Source: Malachius bipustulatus
Taxonomy: Eukaryota > Arthropoda > Insecta > Coleoptera > Melyridae
NCBI GenBank assembly: GCA_910589415.1
Contig: OU342634.1
Coordinates: forward strand, 24,487,144-24,551,143
DNA length: 64,000 nucleotides
Reading direction: 5' to 3'
The position numbers were made by a program, and so were the translations under genes. Numbering within the stretch: the stretch's first letter is position 1; every line of letters begins with the position of its first letter. Below the pieces are notes generated by a model. The model made no database searches, was not told the DNA's origin, and was given only the letters and a program-made list of their open reading frames with translations. Positions 50,303 through 59,969 of this stretch are shown in pieces.

Positions 50303-50553
50303 TTCATCAACATAATCATCAACCTCCTGGACGCTCTGAAGACTTCCTTCTCTCACCGGTCGATGGCCGCGCGTAATTTGGGCAAGAAGGACATCCTGAG
50401 CGATGCTGCCGTAGCCAGCATATCCATGCTCAAGGGTTATATGAGATCTATGTCCAGCAGCAGTGGAAAATGCATGCAGAGGGCTATGTGCGAAGCGAAT
50501 CGGGAATGTACCAGCGATGTCGGGCACGGTTCCCTGCTATGTCCTCTTGGAAG
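50303..50553 (+). CDS. Secreted six-cysteine protein, coding exon 4
   Basis: Residues 214-296 and two bases of codon 297. It begins FINIIINLLDALKTSFSHRS and includes the helical KKDILSDAAVASISMLKGYM. It then carries the first four cysteines of the C-terminal cluster (Cys270, 276, 282, 293; pattern CMQRAMCEANREC). It ends in phase 2 at GTAAAT. The cysteine spacing of C-x5-C-x5-C-x10-C, with exon 5 adding x33-C-x6-C, suggests a disulphide-bonded module. Confidence 0.9.
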
Positions 50554-50619
50554 GTAAATTTTGAAATTTTATATCAACGAATTTGATAAATCTACTGCTT
50601 AATGCATGATAAGCGTAAA

Positions 50620-51494
50620 CAGTGGCGGCGATAAGGACTTGCCTCCCCCCCCCCAATTTTCTATAATATTACTATAAAACTTGATGATTAGATAACATTA
50701 GCTTTTGGGGATTCTGGAGAATAGCTTCCAGGGAATCTGGGGGGTCTCTCCCAGAGAAAGGGGAGTCCGGGGTTCCCTCCCCCCTCCCCGGATTTTCTCA
50801 GGAAAATGATGTAAAATAGTACTGTATTCGTATTTTTAATGTGGGTTTCATATGCCGTCGCCCAATTTTTTTTCCTCCCAGATTTTTGAGATTTTAGCCT
50901 CATATTGAAGCGAAATTTATTAAATTTACGCCCGTATTCACAAACGATAATTTCCTATAAATAATTACGTAATGAATTATACTGATATATCACTCTAACG
51001 CATAAAAACTGCATATCTCCATCCCATTCATTTAATTATTTTCGAGATATTACAGGACAGAAATGCTTTGTGAATACGGGCCTTAAGACTCATAACATGA
51101 AACTTCACGCAAGAAAATCCAGAAAGGAAAATTGACTCAGGACAAACATTGAGAACAAAAGACTGAGACTGAGAGAAAAAGAAAAAATTTACTCAAATTT
51201 AAATTTATTCTGGAAACAGGTTTCTGGAGAAAAACTGAATGAAATCAATTTATTGTCTCCAAACACAATTACAAGTGTGAACACTTTAAGAAATGTTGAT
51301 AACAGCAGTCAAATTACCTACAAACATAGAAAAGAAAAGTACAAGGATTTCATATCCGTGTGAAAATTTAACGTTCCCAATACATTTTTTTACAAGCGAT
51401 ATAAAACTGCTGACAACGTCGCAGGGCCCTACTGCAGCTGTGCCACCCCCCTCCCCCCGCGCCACGAAGCTGGGGGGCCTTATCGCCGCCGCCG
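50620..51494. mobile_element. hAT-type non-autonomous element with 8-bp target duplication
   Basis: The ends CAGTGGCGGCGATAAGG and the complement of CGGCGGCGGCGATAAGG form 17-base terminal inverted repeats with two mismatches. They are flanked by the direct repeat AGCGTAAA at 50612-50619 and 51495-51502. The eight-base duplication and CAG..GG start are characteristic of hAT elements. It contains C/G homopolymer runs and a nested inverted repeat at about 50930-51085. It lies in intron 4 of the secreted-protein gene. No transposase frame. Confidence 0.88.
50930..51085. mobile_element. Small nested MITE (CCCGTATTCACAAA ends)
   Basis: CGCCCGTATTCACAAACG near 50931 and TTTGTGAATACGGGC ending near 51081 are inverted. 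The same terminal word occurs at about 63063. It is inserted within the hAT element, so it is younger than that insertion. Confidence 0.55.
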
Positions 51495-51758
51495 AGCGTA
51501 AAATTGTATTAGGTGCTTGTTAAAAACTGATGTGATTGAAATAAAAGATCTTTACACATTATTACCAACAATCCCCTAAACAGATAATTTTTATCTTGTT
51601 AATAAATCACCTTAGAAAATGAGTCTATAACCGTATTTTAGTTGTCAATGATTGTTATTTCTAAAAAAATCGTTGGGACAGAGGCCGCCAATGAGATTTA
51701 ACGGTCGTTATCCTTGACGATATATATTTTTAATTACTCTGTATTATTTTTCCCGCAG

Positions 51759-51885
51759 TTACGCAGCTGGTACTTTACTGGAACGTTCATCAACAATGGC
51801 CTTATCAATTCACGAAGCTGGAAAACGAGGACGATCAGGAGTCAACTGCCGTGAACTTTACCTAGAATGTAACGAAGTAGTGTGA
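51759..51885 (+). CDS. Secreted six-cysteine protein, last coding exon
   Basis: It completes Ser297 and encodes YAAGTLLERSSTMALSIHEA, then GKRGRSGVNCRELYLECNEV and V before the TGA at 51883-51885. Cys327 and Cys334 complete the six-cysteine cluster. The KRGRSG stretch is basic and could be a protease site, though the same run may simply be structural. Confidence 0.9.
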
Positions 51886-52381
51886 ATGAAAGCTTCAGAT
51901 TTTGGTCATCTTAACAAGGGAGAAACACATACCGAAGAAGAAATTTATTTAATTCGTTTTCTGATGAGTTATGCTACCAAATTTAGAAAAAGTTCTGCTT
52001 GTGTTAAGAATCTTTTATTTTTCTGAAGGAATTAAGTCAAACTTTCCGTTAATGTCGGAAATTACCAAATTGCTTAATGAAAATAATTGAGATTGATTCA
52101 TAACTATCACAAATTAACTTTAAGCTTTTTCTTTTTTTTCAAAATAGTTACGTACTTACAAGTCTGCAATTTTTTTTATTATTTTTATTTTGTTTATTTA
52201 TTTGCGAAGTTTTTTGAATGATGATTCGTGTGATTGTATATTTAAGTAACTTATGTAAAGTATAAATAGTAAATGTAATTGTTAATGTTATTATTTATTT
52301 CTCACCTCTGAATAATTATTTATATTTTACATAACGAAATTATTTATGTTCTTTTAAATAATAAGTGGTATTTATAATAAA
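51886..52381 (+). terminator. 3' untranslated region and poly(A) signal of the secreted-protein gene
   Basis: About 0.5 kb of AT-rich sequence after the stop, with AATAAA at 52376-52381 as the best poly(A) signal. The left arm of the large palindrome starts right there, so transcripts that read through would enter the hairpin. Confidence 0.5.
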
Positions 52382-52488
52382 TATAATATATTTGATGAAT
52401 TTTATTGGGATTTAGGTTCTAATTTAAATTTGCCACTAAAGATTCTTTACAGAACAAATTAGAAAAACTTTCGTACAGCATGCGAGGA

Positions 52489-52558
52489 GAAGACTGAAGA
52501 CATGGACGGTACCGTTTCGTCCTTATTATGGACTCATCAGCATATCATATCAGTCAGC
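52489..52558 (-). ncRNA. Hammerhead ribozyme, type I (left arm, minus strand)
   Basis: This is the mirror copy of the motif at 53316-53385. Read on the minus strand, CTGATGA is at 52540-52534 and GAAA at 52518-52515. The predicted cleavage site is after the C at 52505 (GTC). Stem II, stem III and stem I match the right-arm copy base for base. It points away from the palindrome centre, toward the secreted-protein gene, antisense to it. Confidence 0.88.
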
Positions 52559-53315
52559 TCTAAACCACACATGCTATACGAAATTTGGAAGTTCTATCTA
52601 TTCTAACTGGTGTTTTCGTTTTGTAGTGACTTATAATTTTCAAATGAGTGAGTAGGCAACCAGAGAAACGTGCGTGTCTTTATATAGTATTATCCTCGCT
52701 ATAACAGTAGAGTTTTCATGGATTTATGAAATTTACACTACTAATGCAGAGGTTTCTATCAATTCAAGAACTACACATTGATTCTCATAAGTATATACCT
52801 ACCCACATTCATTTTCAAGCTAATTTTATTGAATTTTTACTGATGTGTATTTATAAATTAGATGTTACTACACGAATTAAGATGTTATGGCACATTTTTT
52901 CACCCTGGCCTTTTTAGATTTATAATTATTTTTATTTGATAAAAATAATTATAAATCTAAAAAGGCCAGGGTGAAAAAATGTGCCATAACATCTTAATTC
53001 GTGTAGTAACATCTAATTTATAAATACACATCAGTAAAAATTCAATAAAATTAGCTTGAAAATGAATGTGGGTAGGTATATACTTATGAGAATCAATGTG
53101 TAGTTCTTGAATTGATAGAAACCTCTGCATTAGTAGTGTAAATTTCATAAATCCATGAAAACTCTACTGTTATAGCGAGGATAATACTATATAAAGACAC
53201 GCACGTTTCTCTGGTTGCCTACTCACTCATTTGAAAATTATAAGTCACTACAAAACGAAAACACCAGTTAGAATAGATAGAACTTCCAAATTTCGTATAG
53301 CATGTGTGGTTTAGA

Positions 53316-53385
53316 GCTGACTGATATGATATGCTGATGAGTCCATAATAAGGACGAAACGGTACCGTCCATGTCTTCAGTCTTC
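53316..53385 (+). ncRNA. Hammerhead ribozyme, type I (right arm, plus strand)
   Basis: All universal elements are present in order. CTGATGA is at 53334-53340. Stem II is GTCC/GGAC (53341-53344 with 53352-53355) with a seven-base loop ATAATAA. GAAA is at 53356-53359. Stem III is ACGG/CCGT (53359-53362 with 53365-53368) with a two-base TA loop. C17 is at 53369, where cleavage is expected. Stem I is GATATG/CATGTC (53328-53333 with 53370-53375, one G-U pair), then an internal loop, then GACTGA/TCAGTC (53319-53324 with 53377-53382). The internal loop in stem I could contact loop II, as in fast natural hammerheads. The minimal stem III is the form known from Penelope-like elements and retrozymes. 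Confidence 0.92.
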
Positions 53386-53493
53386 TCCTCGCATGCTGTA
53401 CGAAAGTTTTTCTAATTTGTTCTGTAAAGAATCTTTAGTGGCAAATTTAAATTAGAACCTAAATCCCAATAAAATTCATCAAATATATTATAT

Positions 53494-54337
53494 AATCAAA
53501 TAAGTGGTTCAATAAAAATAATTATAAATATAATAAATATTTTATTGATTTTTCTTATCATCTTCGTTTTGTTGTATACTAATAACTGTACACCTAAGAA
53601 ATTTGATAGCATCCTTATTGGTTGAGTAGTTTAGTTTCTGGGCAGTTATTGACCGAGAAAATATCAATAATCTTGTTCAGGAATTCGGGGTGCGTTAAAT
53701 TAGATCGAAAGTGAAGCCCGAATGCATTAAAACTGCACTTTTTACATATTCCTGGGTTTCTTTTGCCGGGCTTAATAAATCAGAGTTTCAAAAAATCAGT
53801 TCAAAAGTATGGGAAAATCAGTTGATTTTAAATCAATTAATCAATGAATTCATTGATTACGTAATTTAGTTTAAGTCGAATACTCCTATAACTCGAAAAC
53901 TAGCTCTAACATCCTTATACGAAGTCTTGGTAATCAAATATTGGAAATATACCTGTTTTTTTGTCTTAAATTTGGAAGACTATTATTGAGAGCTCATAAT
54001 ATTTTTTATCATCCATGTTGGCGATTCCAAGGATATTTTAATATGTTAATTACCGTGTTATCAGTTTTCTATCTTCCTCATAATTTTTAACTGCTTAACA
54101 TTGCCTTGTTTTCAGGAATCCGCTGCTTTCAAGCAATTATAATTTCTTATACTTCTCTGTTAATTAAAATTTTTTCAGTAAAGTTAGCGTGCAAGAGAAT
54201 AAAAATCCTTGGTTTGTAATAAGGCATGGTCCCAATTATTGCATTGTCGATTTAGATTACCTTTCTTGTATATTAATATTCGTGATAATTGGCGGAACTG
54301 TATAAGTACCTACATAGCTTCCCTTTTAATAGCAAAT
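53494..54337. other. Intergenic, nothing recognised
   Basis: AT-rich. TATAAATATAATAAATATT just after the palindrome resembles its left flank, but no gene or further repeat is supported. Confidence 0.35.
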
Positions 54338-54667
54338 AATAGAAAGAACAAACGACTTACCTGAAGGATGTTCGTTCTTTATTATACGAGATGAGTCTTT
54401 TCCAAATATGAACACATTAGTATAACACATTTCCGGTGTGTCCGGGACTTCACAGTTGAAAGTAGCTATTATACTTGAATTATAAACAAATCCGCTCACG
54501 GCTTCTCCGATACATGCTGCATCAGAACACGGCTTGTGTCCGCGTAATAATTGTTAATCACTAAAGGGGGAAAGACCGGGACGGGAGGGTTCGAAGTATT
54601 TGGAAAAGACTCATCTCGTATAATAAAGAACGAACATCCTTCAGGTAAGTCGTTTGTTCTTTCTATT
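54338..54667. repeat. 330-base foldback unit with about 70-base arms
   Basis: AATAGAAAGAACAAACGACT at 54338 runs through CCTGAAGGATGTTCG to TCTTTTCCAAATA at about 54407, and returns as the complement at about 54598-54667. The loop (54408-54597) contains, inverted, the last 120 or so bases of the 5.3-kb element that follows. It then has a stretch resembling that element's left end (TTGTTAATCAC). It is therefore probably a deletion derivative of the same family. Both arms carry a consensus splice donor CAG/GTAAGT. Confidence 0.8.
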
Positions 54668-57263
54668 ATACATCGATCTCGTCTTTTCCAAATATGAACA
54701 CATTAGTATTTGTTTAAAGAGCGGGTGATTAACAATCCGAAGAGATTAAGAACATTATTAAGAACAATTGAATAGGTATATTACCTATGAGTAGCATAAA
54801 GAATCGATAAACAATCGATAAGAGAAAACCAATATAAGTAACTAGAATTTTGATAATAATTGAGAATGAGTGACATAAGAAAGTAGGAACGTAATACTCG
54901 TAGAAACGGAAATAACCGAATAGTCATAGACTACTAGGGCCAGTAGGGACAGGTGATTATTTCCGAGGAAAAAAAGGGCACTGGCAATGCTTGGAACTGG
55001 TTTGGAAATTGGGCCTGTTACTACAGGACCTAGCCATGGTGGTTCGTCGCAGACCAACAAACAGGCTTCGGGATGGCATTGAGGACAACGCCAGCACGGC
55101 TTGCCGGTGAAGTCGCTGCATGGTAGCTATGGGTTTTGAAAAGTTCGCCACCAATGCCATTTAAACCAGCGACTGAGCGTTAAGTGTCAAGGCCACGCAG
55201 AATTTATTTATTTATTTTTTCTTCCTGATACTAATTGCGTTCTAGCAGCAGTTTCCCTGATGTCTGAATGAGGTCCATCCACTCTGTGAACCCCAGTTGC
55301 AGTTGGTGTGAGTTGACTTAATCGAAGTGTAATTCCTCCAAGCGAAGTGTCATTCCTCCGGTGTCAGACGTCCAACCTGGTGCTAGGCTCGGATGTGAGT
55401 TATAATACGAGCGAGGGAATTCATATCATGGGGGGAATTCTGCGGCGTGAAGGGGGCATTATGAAATGCGTTGTAGTGAGATGCTATTATGTGGACGGCG
55501 TTCTCTTGGCAGGATGAATGCCGTAGATAGTCCCAGAGTACCCCGAGCACTGTTCCAAGGTGTTTTTGCCGAGAGACACTAACATAACCGGGATGGCTGT
55601 TTGTGGGCACCTCTTTCCGTAGAAAGGGAAGAGGCGACTAAGAGGGGAAATTTCCCACAGAGTGGATGACTTTCCAGGGAAGGAGACAAGAGCAGATTTT
55701 TCCGGAAAATGGATAACCACTTACTGATAGGGGTACAATGGTTGGCAAGGCCAAGTAGGGACAATTCCCCTGTAAGAATTTTCAAGGATAAGCCTATGCA
55801 CTTGCAGTCAGACTACTGCAAATAAATCGACTTCTGGTTTCTTATGTGGTTGAAAGCGGACGCGTAGGGGATATTCAGTTCCACCTTCAAACATCTGATC
55901 GATTCCCGGTTTGCGTTCATGCGTTCATGCTGTTGGTGGAGCTGATGTAAGAGGCTGTCAACATAAGTTGATTCCGTAGTACTGAAAGTCTCTGATAAGG
56001 TGAGATTTTTTTTTTCACTCCACTCATTTTGTTGATGTATGAAATGGCTAGTAGCAAGCCGTAAAGAATGTTAGAATTGGTTAGAGAGCATTTCAGTGAA
56101 TAAACGACTGCCTGTGAGTTATGTGAGTTGTTTGGTAGCCCTAGAAAACTATACAGTTTTGTAGGAGACTAGCTCTTTACTAGGATAATAAGAAACCCCA
56201 GAAAGTCTACCGCAACCGGGGCATCCTGTATACATTGGAATTCCTTTGATTAATAATTAGCAATAAAATCATAAGTGATTGACGCAACCGATGTCGAGAG
56301 AACATAACTGACCTAGAGCCGGTTTTCCAAGTGAAATATAATGCCCGGTGCAGAGACCGAAGTGTACGTATGCTGCGTTTTGAAACTCGAAATTCGAGTA
56401 TTTCCTGGATGACGCGAGACACGATTGTAATAAGCGTCCATGAGATCTATTAGTGTATTTCCGTTAGGAAACAATCAAAAGGAGGCAAATGTTTTATAGG
56501 TTTCTAGATTACAAAGAGGCGATGCTCTTAGAAACTGGTTCTTAATTAGGCTTAATATGGAAAAAATTCCCTTCGAGTTTGTTGATTTATTTTTTTATTG
56601 TTTACGTGAGCTAAACTGAGTAGTGAATGGGATTCGTTTTTTTTTAATGGGGTAGAAGTTGATTTTGTAACCCTTGATCCAAGTAAGTACCTCAACAGGA
56701 TAGCTTGCCTTGCCAATCATATCTGAGCCAGTCAAGAATCATCTCTGATCCAGTCAAGTATAACAGTATTATTCTTGAATTATGCTCCAGTCAAGTATAA
56801 CAGTATTATTCTTGTATTATTCTGTCGCCACCCCCTCCCCCCCTCCCTCTGATAAGCCCTGGCAGGGGGTGTTGAGAGTTTTAAGTCGACGTCGGTGGAG
56901 GGGAATGGTTGGCGGTGGATTGACACCATGTTGATGGTGTCGGCGAAAATTCTGCCGATGTCCATGGGGAGGAGCAAACGGCGAGAATTTTAACGGAAGG
57001 ACCATGCCGAAGAAAGTGGTCCGCCAGGTGAGCCGTCGCATTGATGGCAACACTTATGCCCGGTTGTACGAACCTCGATTTTAAAACGCCCTGTATTATC
57101 AGAATATTGGTCTGATAGGGCTGGAACCAAACTCTACTCCCTTGTAGAAGAGTTAAACAAAAAGTAAAATATCCTTGAATATATTCACCAGAGTTCCAAC
57201 ATTTGAAAGTTAAAATCGGCAAAATGCAAATGTAAAATTAAATTTAAAATGCAGATAATTATG

Positions 57264-59633
57264 CATGCCAGGAAGGAATCTAGGTTGCGTGCGTGGAAAG
57301 CACCGAGAGATCTAGCCAAAACTTGGCTCAGGTGGTTGAAGTGCAAAAAATGGTTAAAACTTGTATCACTTTGCACAAAGACGGCTGGCTAAAACTAAGG
57401 CCTAAAAGTTATACCACTTGCACAGAGACGGCTGGCAAAAACTCATGTCATGCCGGGAAGGAATAGGTTACGTGCAAGGGAATAGCACCAAGACATCTGG
57501 CCAAAACGTGGCCCAGGAAAAAATGTTAAAGTGCAAAAAAGGGTTAAAACGTGTACCATTTTGCACAAAGACGACTGGCCAAAACTAAGGGCTAAAACTT
57601 ATACCACTTGCACAGAGACGGCTGGCAAAAACTATGTCATGCCGGGAAGGAATAAGTTACGTGCAAGGCATAGCACCAAGACATCTGGCCAAAACTTGGC
57701 CCAGGAAGAAATGGTTAAAGCGCAAAAAATAGTTAAAACTTGTGCCACTTTGCACAAAGATGGCTGGCTAAAACTAAAGCCTATTTGTATTTGTATTGTA
57801 TTTTTGAGGGTGATTAAGTTACTGCAACCTAAAAGATCTATTGTATCCCCTCTACTTTGCTTCGCCTGGTGTGGAATTCCTTTAGTGAAGCACCCTCTCC
57901 AAGTCCGTTTCCTTGAGAAACTTCAGGATTTTGAGAGGATCAAGGTCGGGTAAGTTCCCTGCCTCTAGCTGGTGAACTAAAGCCTAAAACTTAGACCACT
58001 TGCATAGAGATGGCTGGCAAAAACTTATGTCATGCCGGGTTACGTGCAAGGGAATAGCACCAAGACATCTGGCCAAAACTTGGCCCAGGAAGAAATGTTA
58101 AAGTGCAAAAAAGGGTTAAAACGTGTACCATTTTGCACAAAGACGACTGGCCAAAACTAAGGGCTAAAACTTATACCACTTGCACAGCGGCTGGCAAAAA
58201 CTATGTCCTGCCGGGAAGGAATAAGTTATGTGCAAGGAATAGCACCGAGACAGCTGGCCAAAACTTGGCTCAGAAAGAAATTGTTGAAGTGCAAAAAATG
58301 GTTATAACTTGTACCACTTGCGCAGAGACGGCTGGTTAAAACTTATGCCACGCCAGAAAGGAATAGTTAACAGACAAGGAATTGCCCCGAGACAGCTGGC
58401 TAAAACTTATGCCAGGAAAAAGGGCAAAACTTGCACCAAAGCGCCTGGCGGAAACTTATGCCAAGACGGAAAAAGGGTAAAACTTGCACGACAGGCTGAG
58501 TGCAAGTACGTACCTGAAAGATCAGGAACCTATGTAGAACGGTCGTCAGCCGATAGGTGGTATTTTTCCAGGTGGCACAGTTTCCGTTTGAGGCGTTCTA
58601 GTCTGGTCCGCTCCATGTTCGGTGGAAAGACTTATATCACTTGCAGGCTGGCTAAAACTTATGCCAGGAAAGAAGAATCCACGGGACATCTGGCTGAAAC
58701 TTATGCCAGGAAAAAAGGTGGAAGTGCAGCAAAATGGGTAAAACTTACACCACTATGCACCGATGCCTGGCGGAAACTTTACTACTAAGCACCGGTGCCT
58801 GGCTGAAACTTCTGCCAGGATCAGTTCAAGACATCTGGCTGAAACTTACGCCAGTGTGTGGAAGTGCAACAAAAAAGGTTAAAACTTACCAGCTTACCAC
58901 TATGCACCAAGGCGGCTGGCTAAAACTGATGCCAGGAACGAAGAATCCACGTGGCATCTGGCTGAAACTTATGCCAGGAAGGAAACGGTAGAGGTGCAAC
59001 AACAGGGTTAAAACTTATACCACTATGCACCGCTGTCTGGCTGATACTTCCTCCAGGATGAGTTCGGGACATCTGGCTAAAACTTATGCCAGGGTGTGGA
59101 AGTGCACCAAAATGGTTAAAACTTGTACCACTATGCACCGATGCGTCTGGCTGAAACTTATGCCAGGAAGGAAGAATTCACGTCACAGCTGGCTGAAACT
59201 TATGCCAGGAAGAAAGAGTGGAGGTGCAACAAAAAGGGTTAAAACTTGTACCACTATGCACCGAGGCTGAAACTTATGCCAGGAAGGAAGAATCCACGTC
59301 ACAGCTGGCTGAAACTTATGCCAGGAAGAAAGAGTGGAGGTGCAACAAAAATAGTTAAAACTTGTACCACTATGCACCGAGGCTGAAACTTATGCCAGGA
59401 AGGAAGAATCCACGTCACAGCTGGCTGAAACTTATGCCAGGAAGAAAGAGTGGAGGTGCAACAAAAATGGTTAAAACTTGTACCACTATGCACCGAGGCT
59501 GAAACTTATGCCAGGAAGGAAGAATCCACGTCACAGCTGGCTGAAACTTATGCCAGGAAGAAAGAGTGGAGGTGCAACAAAAATGGTTAAAACTTGTACC
59601 ACTATGCACCGAGGCTGAAACTTATGCCAGGAG
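57264..59633. repeat. Complex satellite with changing repeat period
   Basis: The basic words are GGCTGGCTAAAACTTATGCC, AGTGCAAAAAATGGTTAAAA and CTTGTACCACTATGCACCG. From 57264 to about 58330 they repeat about every 190 bases (AGTGCAAAAAANGGTTAAAAC near 57340, 57530, 57718, 58098, 58288), interrupted by an unrelated block at about 57785-57975. From 58330 to 59147 units are irregular. From 59148 the period is exactly 116 bases. Long in-frame stretches here are by-products of repetition rather than genes. Confidence 0.9.
59148..59633. repeat. 116-bp tandem subarray, four units plus a partial
   Basis: AGGCTGAAACTTATGCCAGG starts at 59264, 59380, 59496 and 59612, exactly 116 bases apart; the first unit (from 59148) is a variant. 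Units differ by only one to three bases, so expansion was recent. Each unit has two copies of CTGAAACTTATGCCAGGAAG. Confidence 0.95.
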
Positions 59634-59897
59634 GAGTTCGAGTGGTATCCGAATGGTCAGAATCCGATGTGGAACTATATCGTCAGCGGAGAGAAGGTCT
59701 TTTTCCATGGGGCACAGTTTCCATGGTCTCGCACACACTATTACGTCGTATTGCCGGAATACGTATTTACGGCGGGATTACGCACTGGCGAGAGCACGAC
59801 CGTCGCGGACTACACAAGAAAGTGTTCTGATGCAGCATGTATCGGAGAAGCCGTGAGCGGATTTGTTTATAATTCAAGTAGCTACTTTCAACTGTGA
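59625..59897 (+). pseudogene. Coding-like right end of the 5.3-kb element, family unknown
   Basis: After a possible acceptor (TTATGCCAG) a frame reads EEFEWYPNGQNPMWNYIVSG, later THYYVVLPEYVFTAGLRTGE and TRKCSDAACIGEAVSGFVYN, with a stop at 59897. The homologous stretch in the 330-base foldback unit (minus strand, about 54540-54345) has five extra bases at the point corresponding to 59876. There it stays open through two more cysteines, to an FIFGKD-like segment that lies in the TIR. Here the five-base difference shifts the frame. I do not recognise the domain; four cysteines suggest an extracellular or captured host fragment. Confidence 0.4.
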
Positions 59898-59969
59898 AGT
59901 CCCGGACACACCGGAAATGTGTTATACTAATGTGTTCATATTTGGAAAAGACGAGATCGATGTATAATA

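Larger units (their letters stand above)
50554..51758 (+). other. Intron 4 of the secreted-protein gene
   Basis: 1.2 kb, GTAAAT donor and TTATTTTTCCCGCAG acceptor. Most of it is the hAT-type element at 50620-51494. Confidence 0.8.
52381..53493. repeat. Near-perfect 1.1-kb palindrome (555-base arms, 3-base loop)
   Basis: Positions x and 105874-x are complementary from 52381 to 53493, around a three-base loop TTG at 52936-52938. Every segment I compared matched, and the same 63-codon frame occurs on both arms (52726-52917 plus, 52957-53148 minus). Each arm contains a hammerhead ribozyme. AATAAGTGG occurs just outside both ends in direct orientation (about 52360 and 53500). It may be a retroelement in inverted arrangement, a foldback insertion, or an assembly artefact. 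Confidence 0.93.
54664..59969. mobile_element. 5.3-kb element with identical 46-bp TIRs
   Basis: Positions 54664-54709 and 59924-59969 are exact inverted repeats (TATTATACATCGATCTCGTC, then TTTTCCAAATATGAACACAT). The left 2.5 kb is moderately GC-rich and has no long frame; 55000-55160 on the minus strand shows a short Cys-rich stretch (KPCWRCPQCHPEACLLVC). The right half is a complex satellite (57264-59633) followed by a coding-like end (59625-59897). I could not identify a transposase or the superfamily. The target duplication is ambiguous because the flanks are themselves TA-rich and overlap the foldback unit at 54338-54667. Confidence 0.7.

Noticed and set aside
51952..51975. CTGATGAG word in the 3' UTR as another hammerhead
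   Set aside because: No GAAA with matching stem II follows at the right spacing, and there is no stem III or I.
52726..53148. Identical 63-codon frames on plus and minus strands
   Set aside because: They are mirror images in the palindrome arms, AT-rich and without a motif; not treated as genes.
54957..55160. Cys-rich stretch as a transposase zinc finger
   Set aside because: A short C-x2-C-x2-C pattern is visible on the minus strand, but stops close by and the lack of a catalytic domain make it too weak to call.
57531..59609. Several 60-160-codon frames on both strands
   Set aside because: They arise from the tandem array: the same peptide recurs at the repeat period on both strands. No domain, start context or splice signal supports a gene.
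57264..59633. CRISPR-like array
   Set aside because: The repeats are contiguous long units without short unique spacers, and the genome is eukaryotic.
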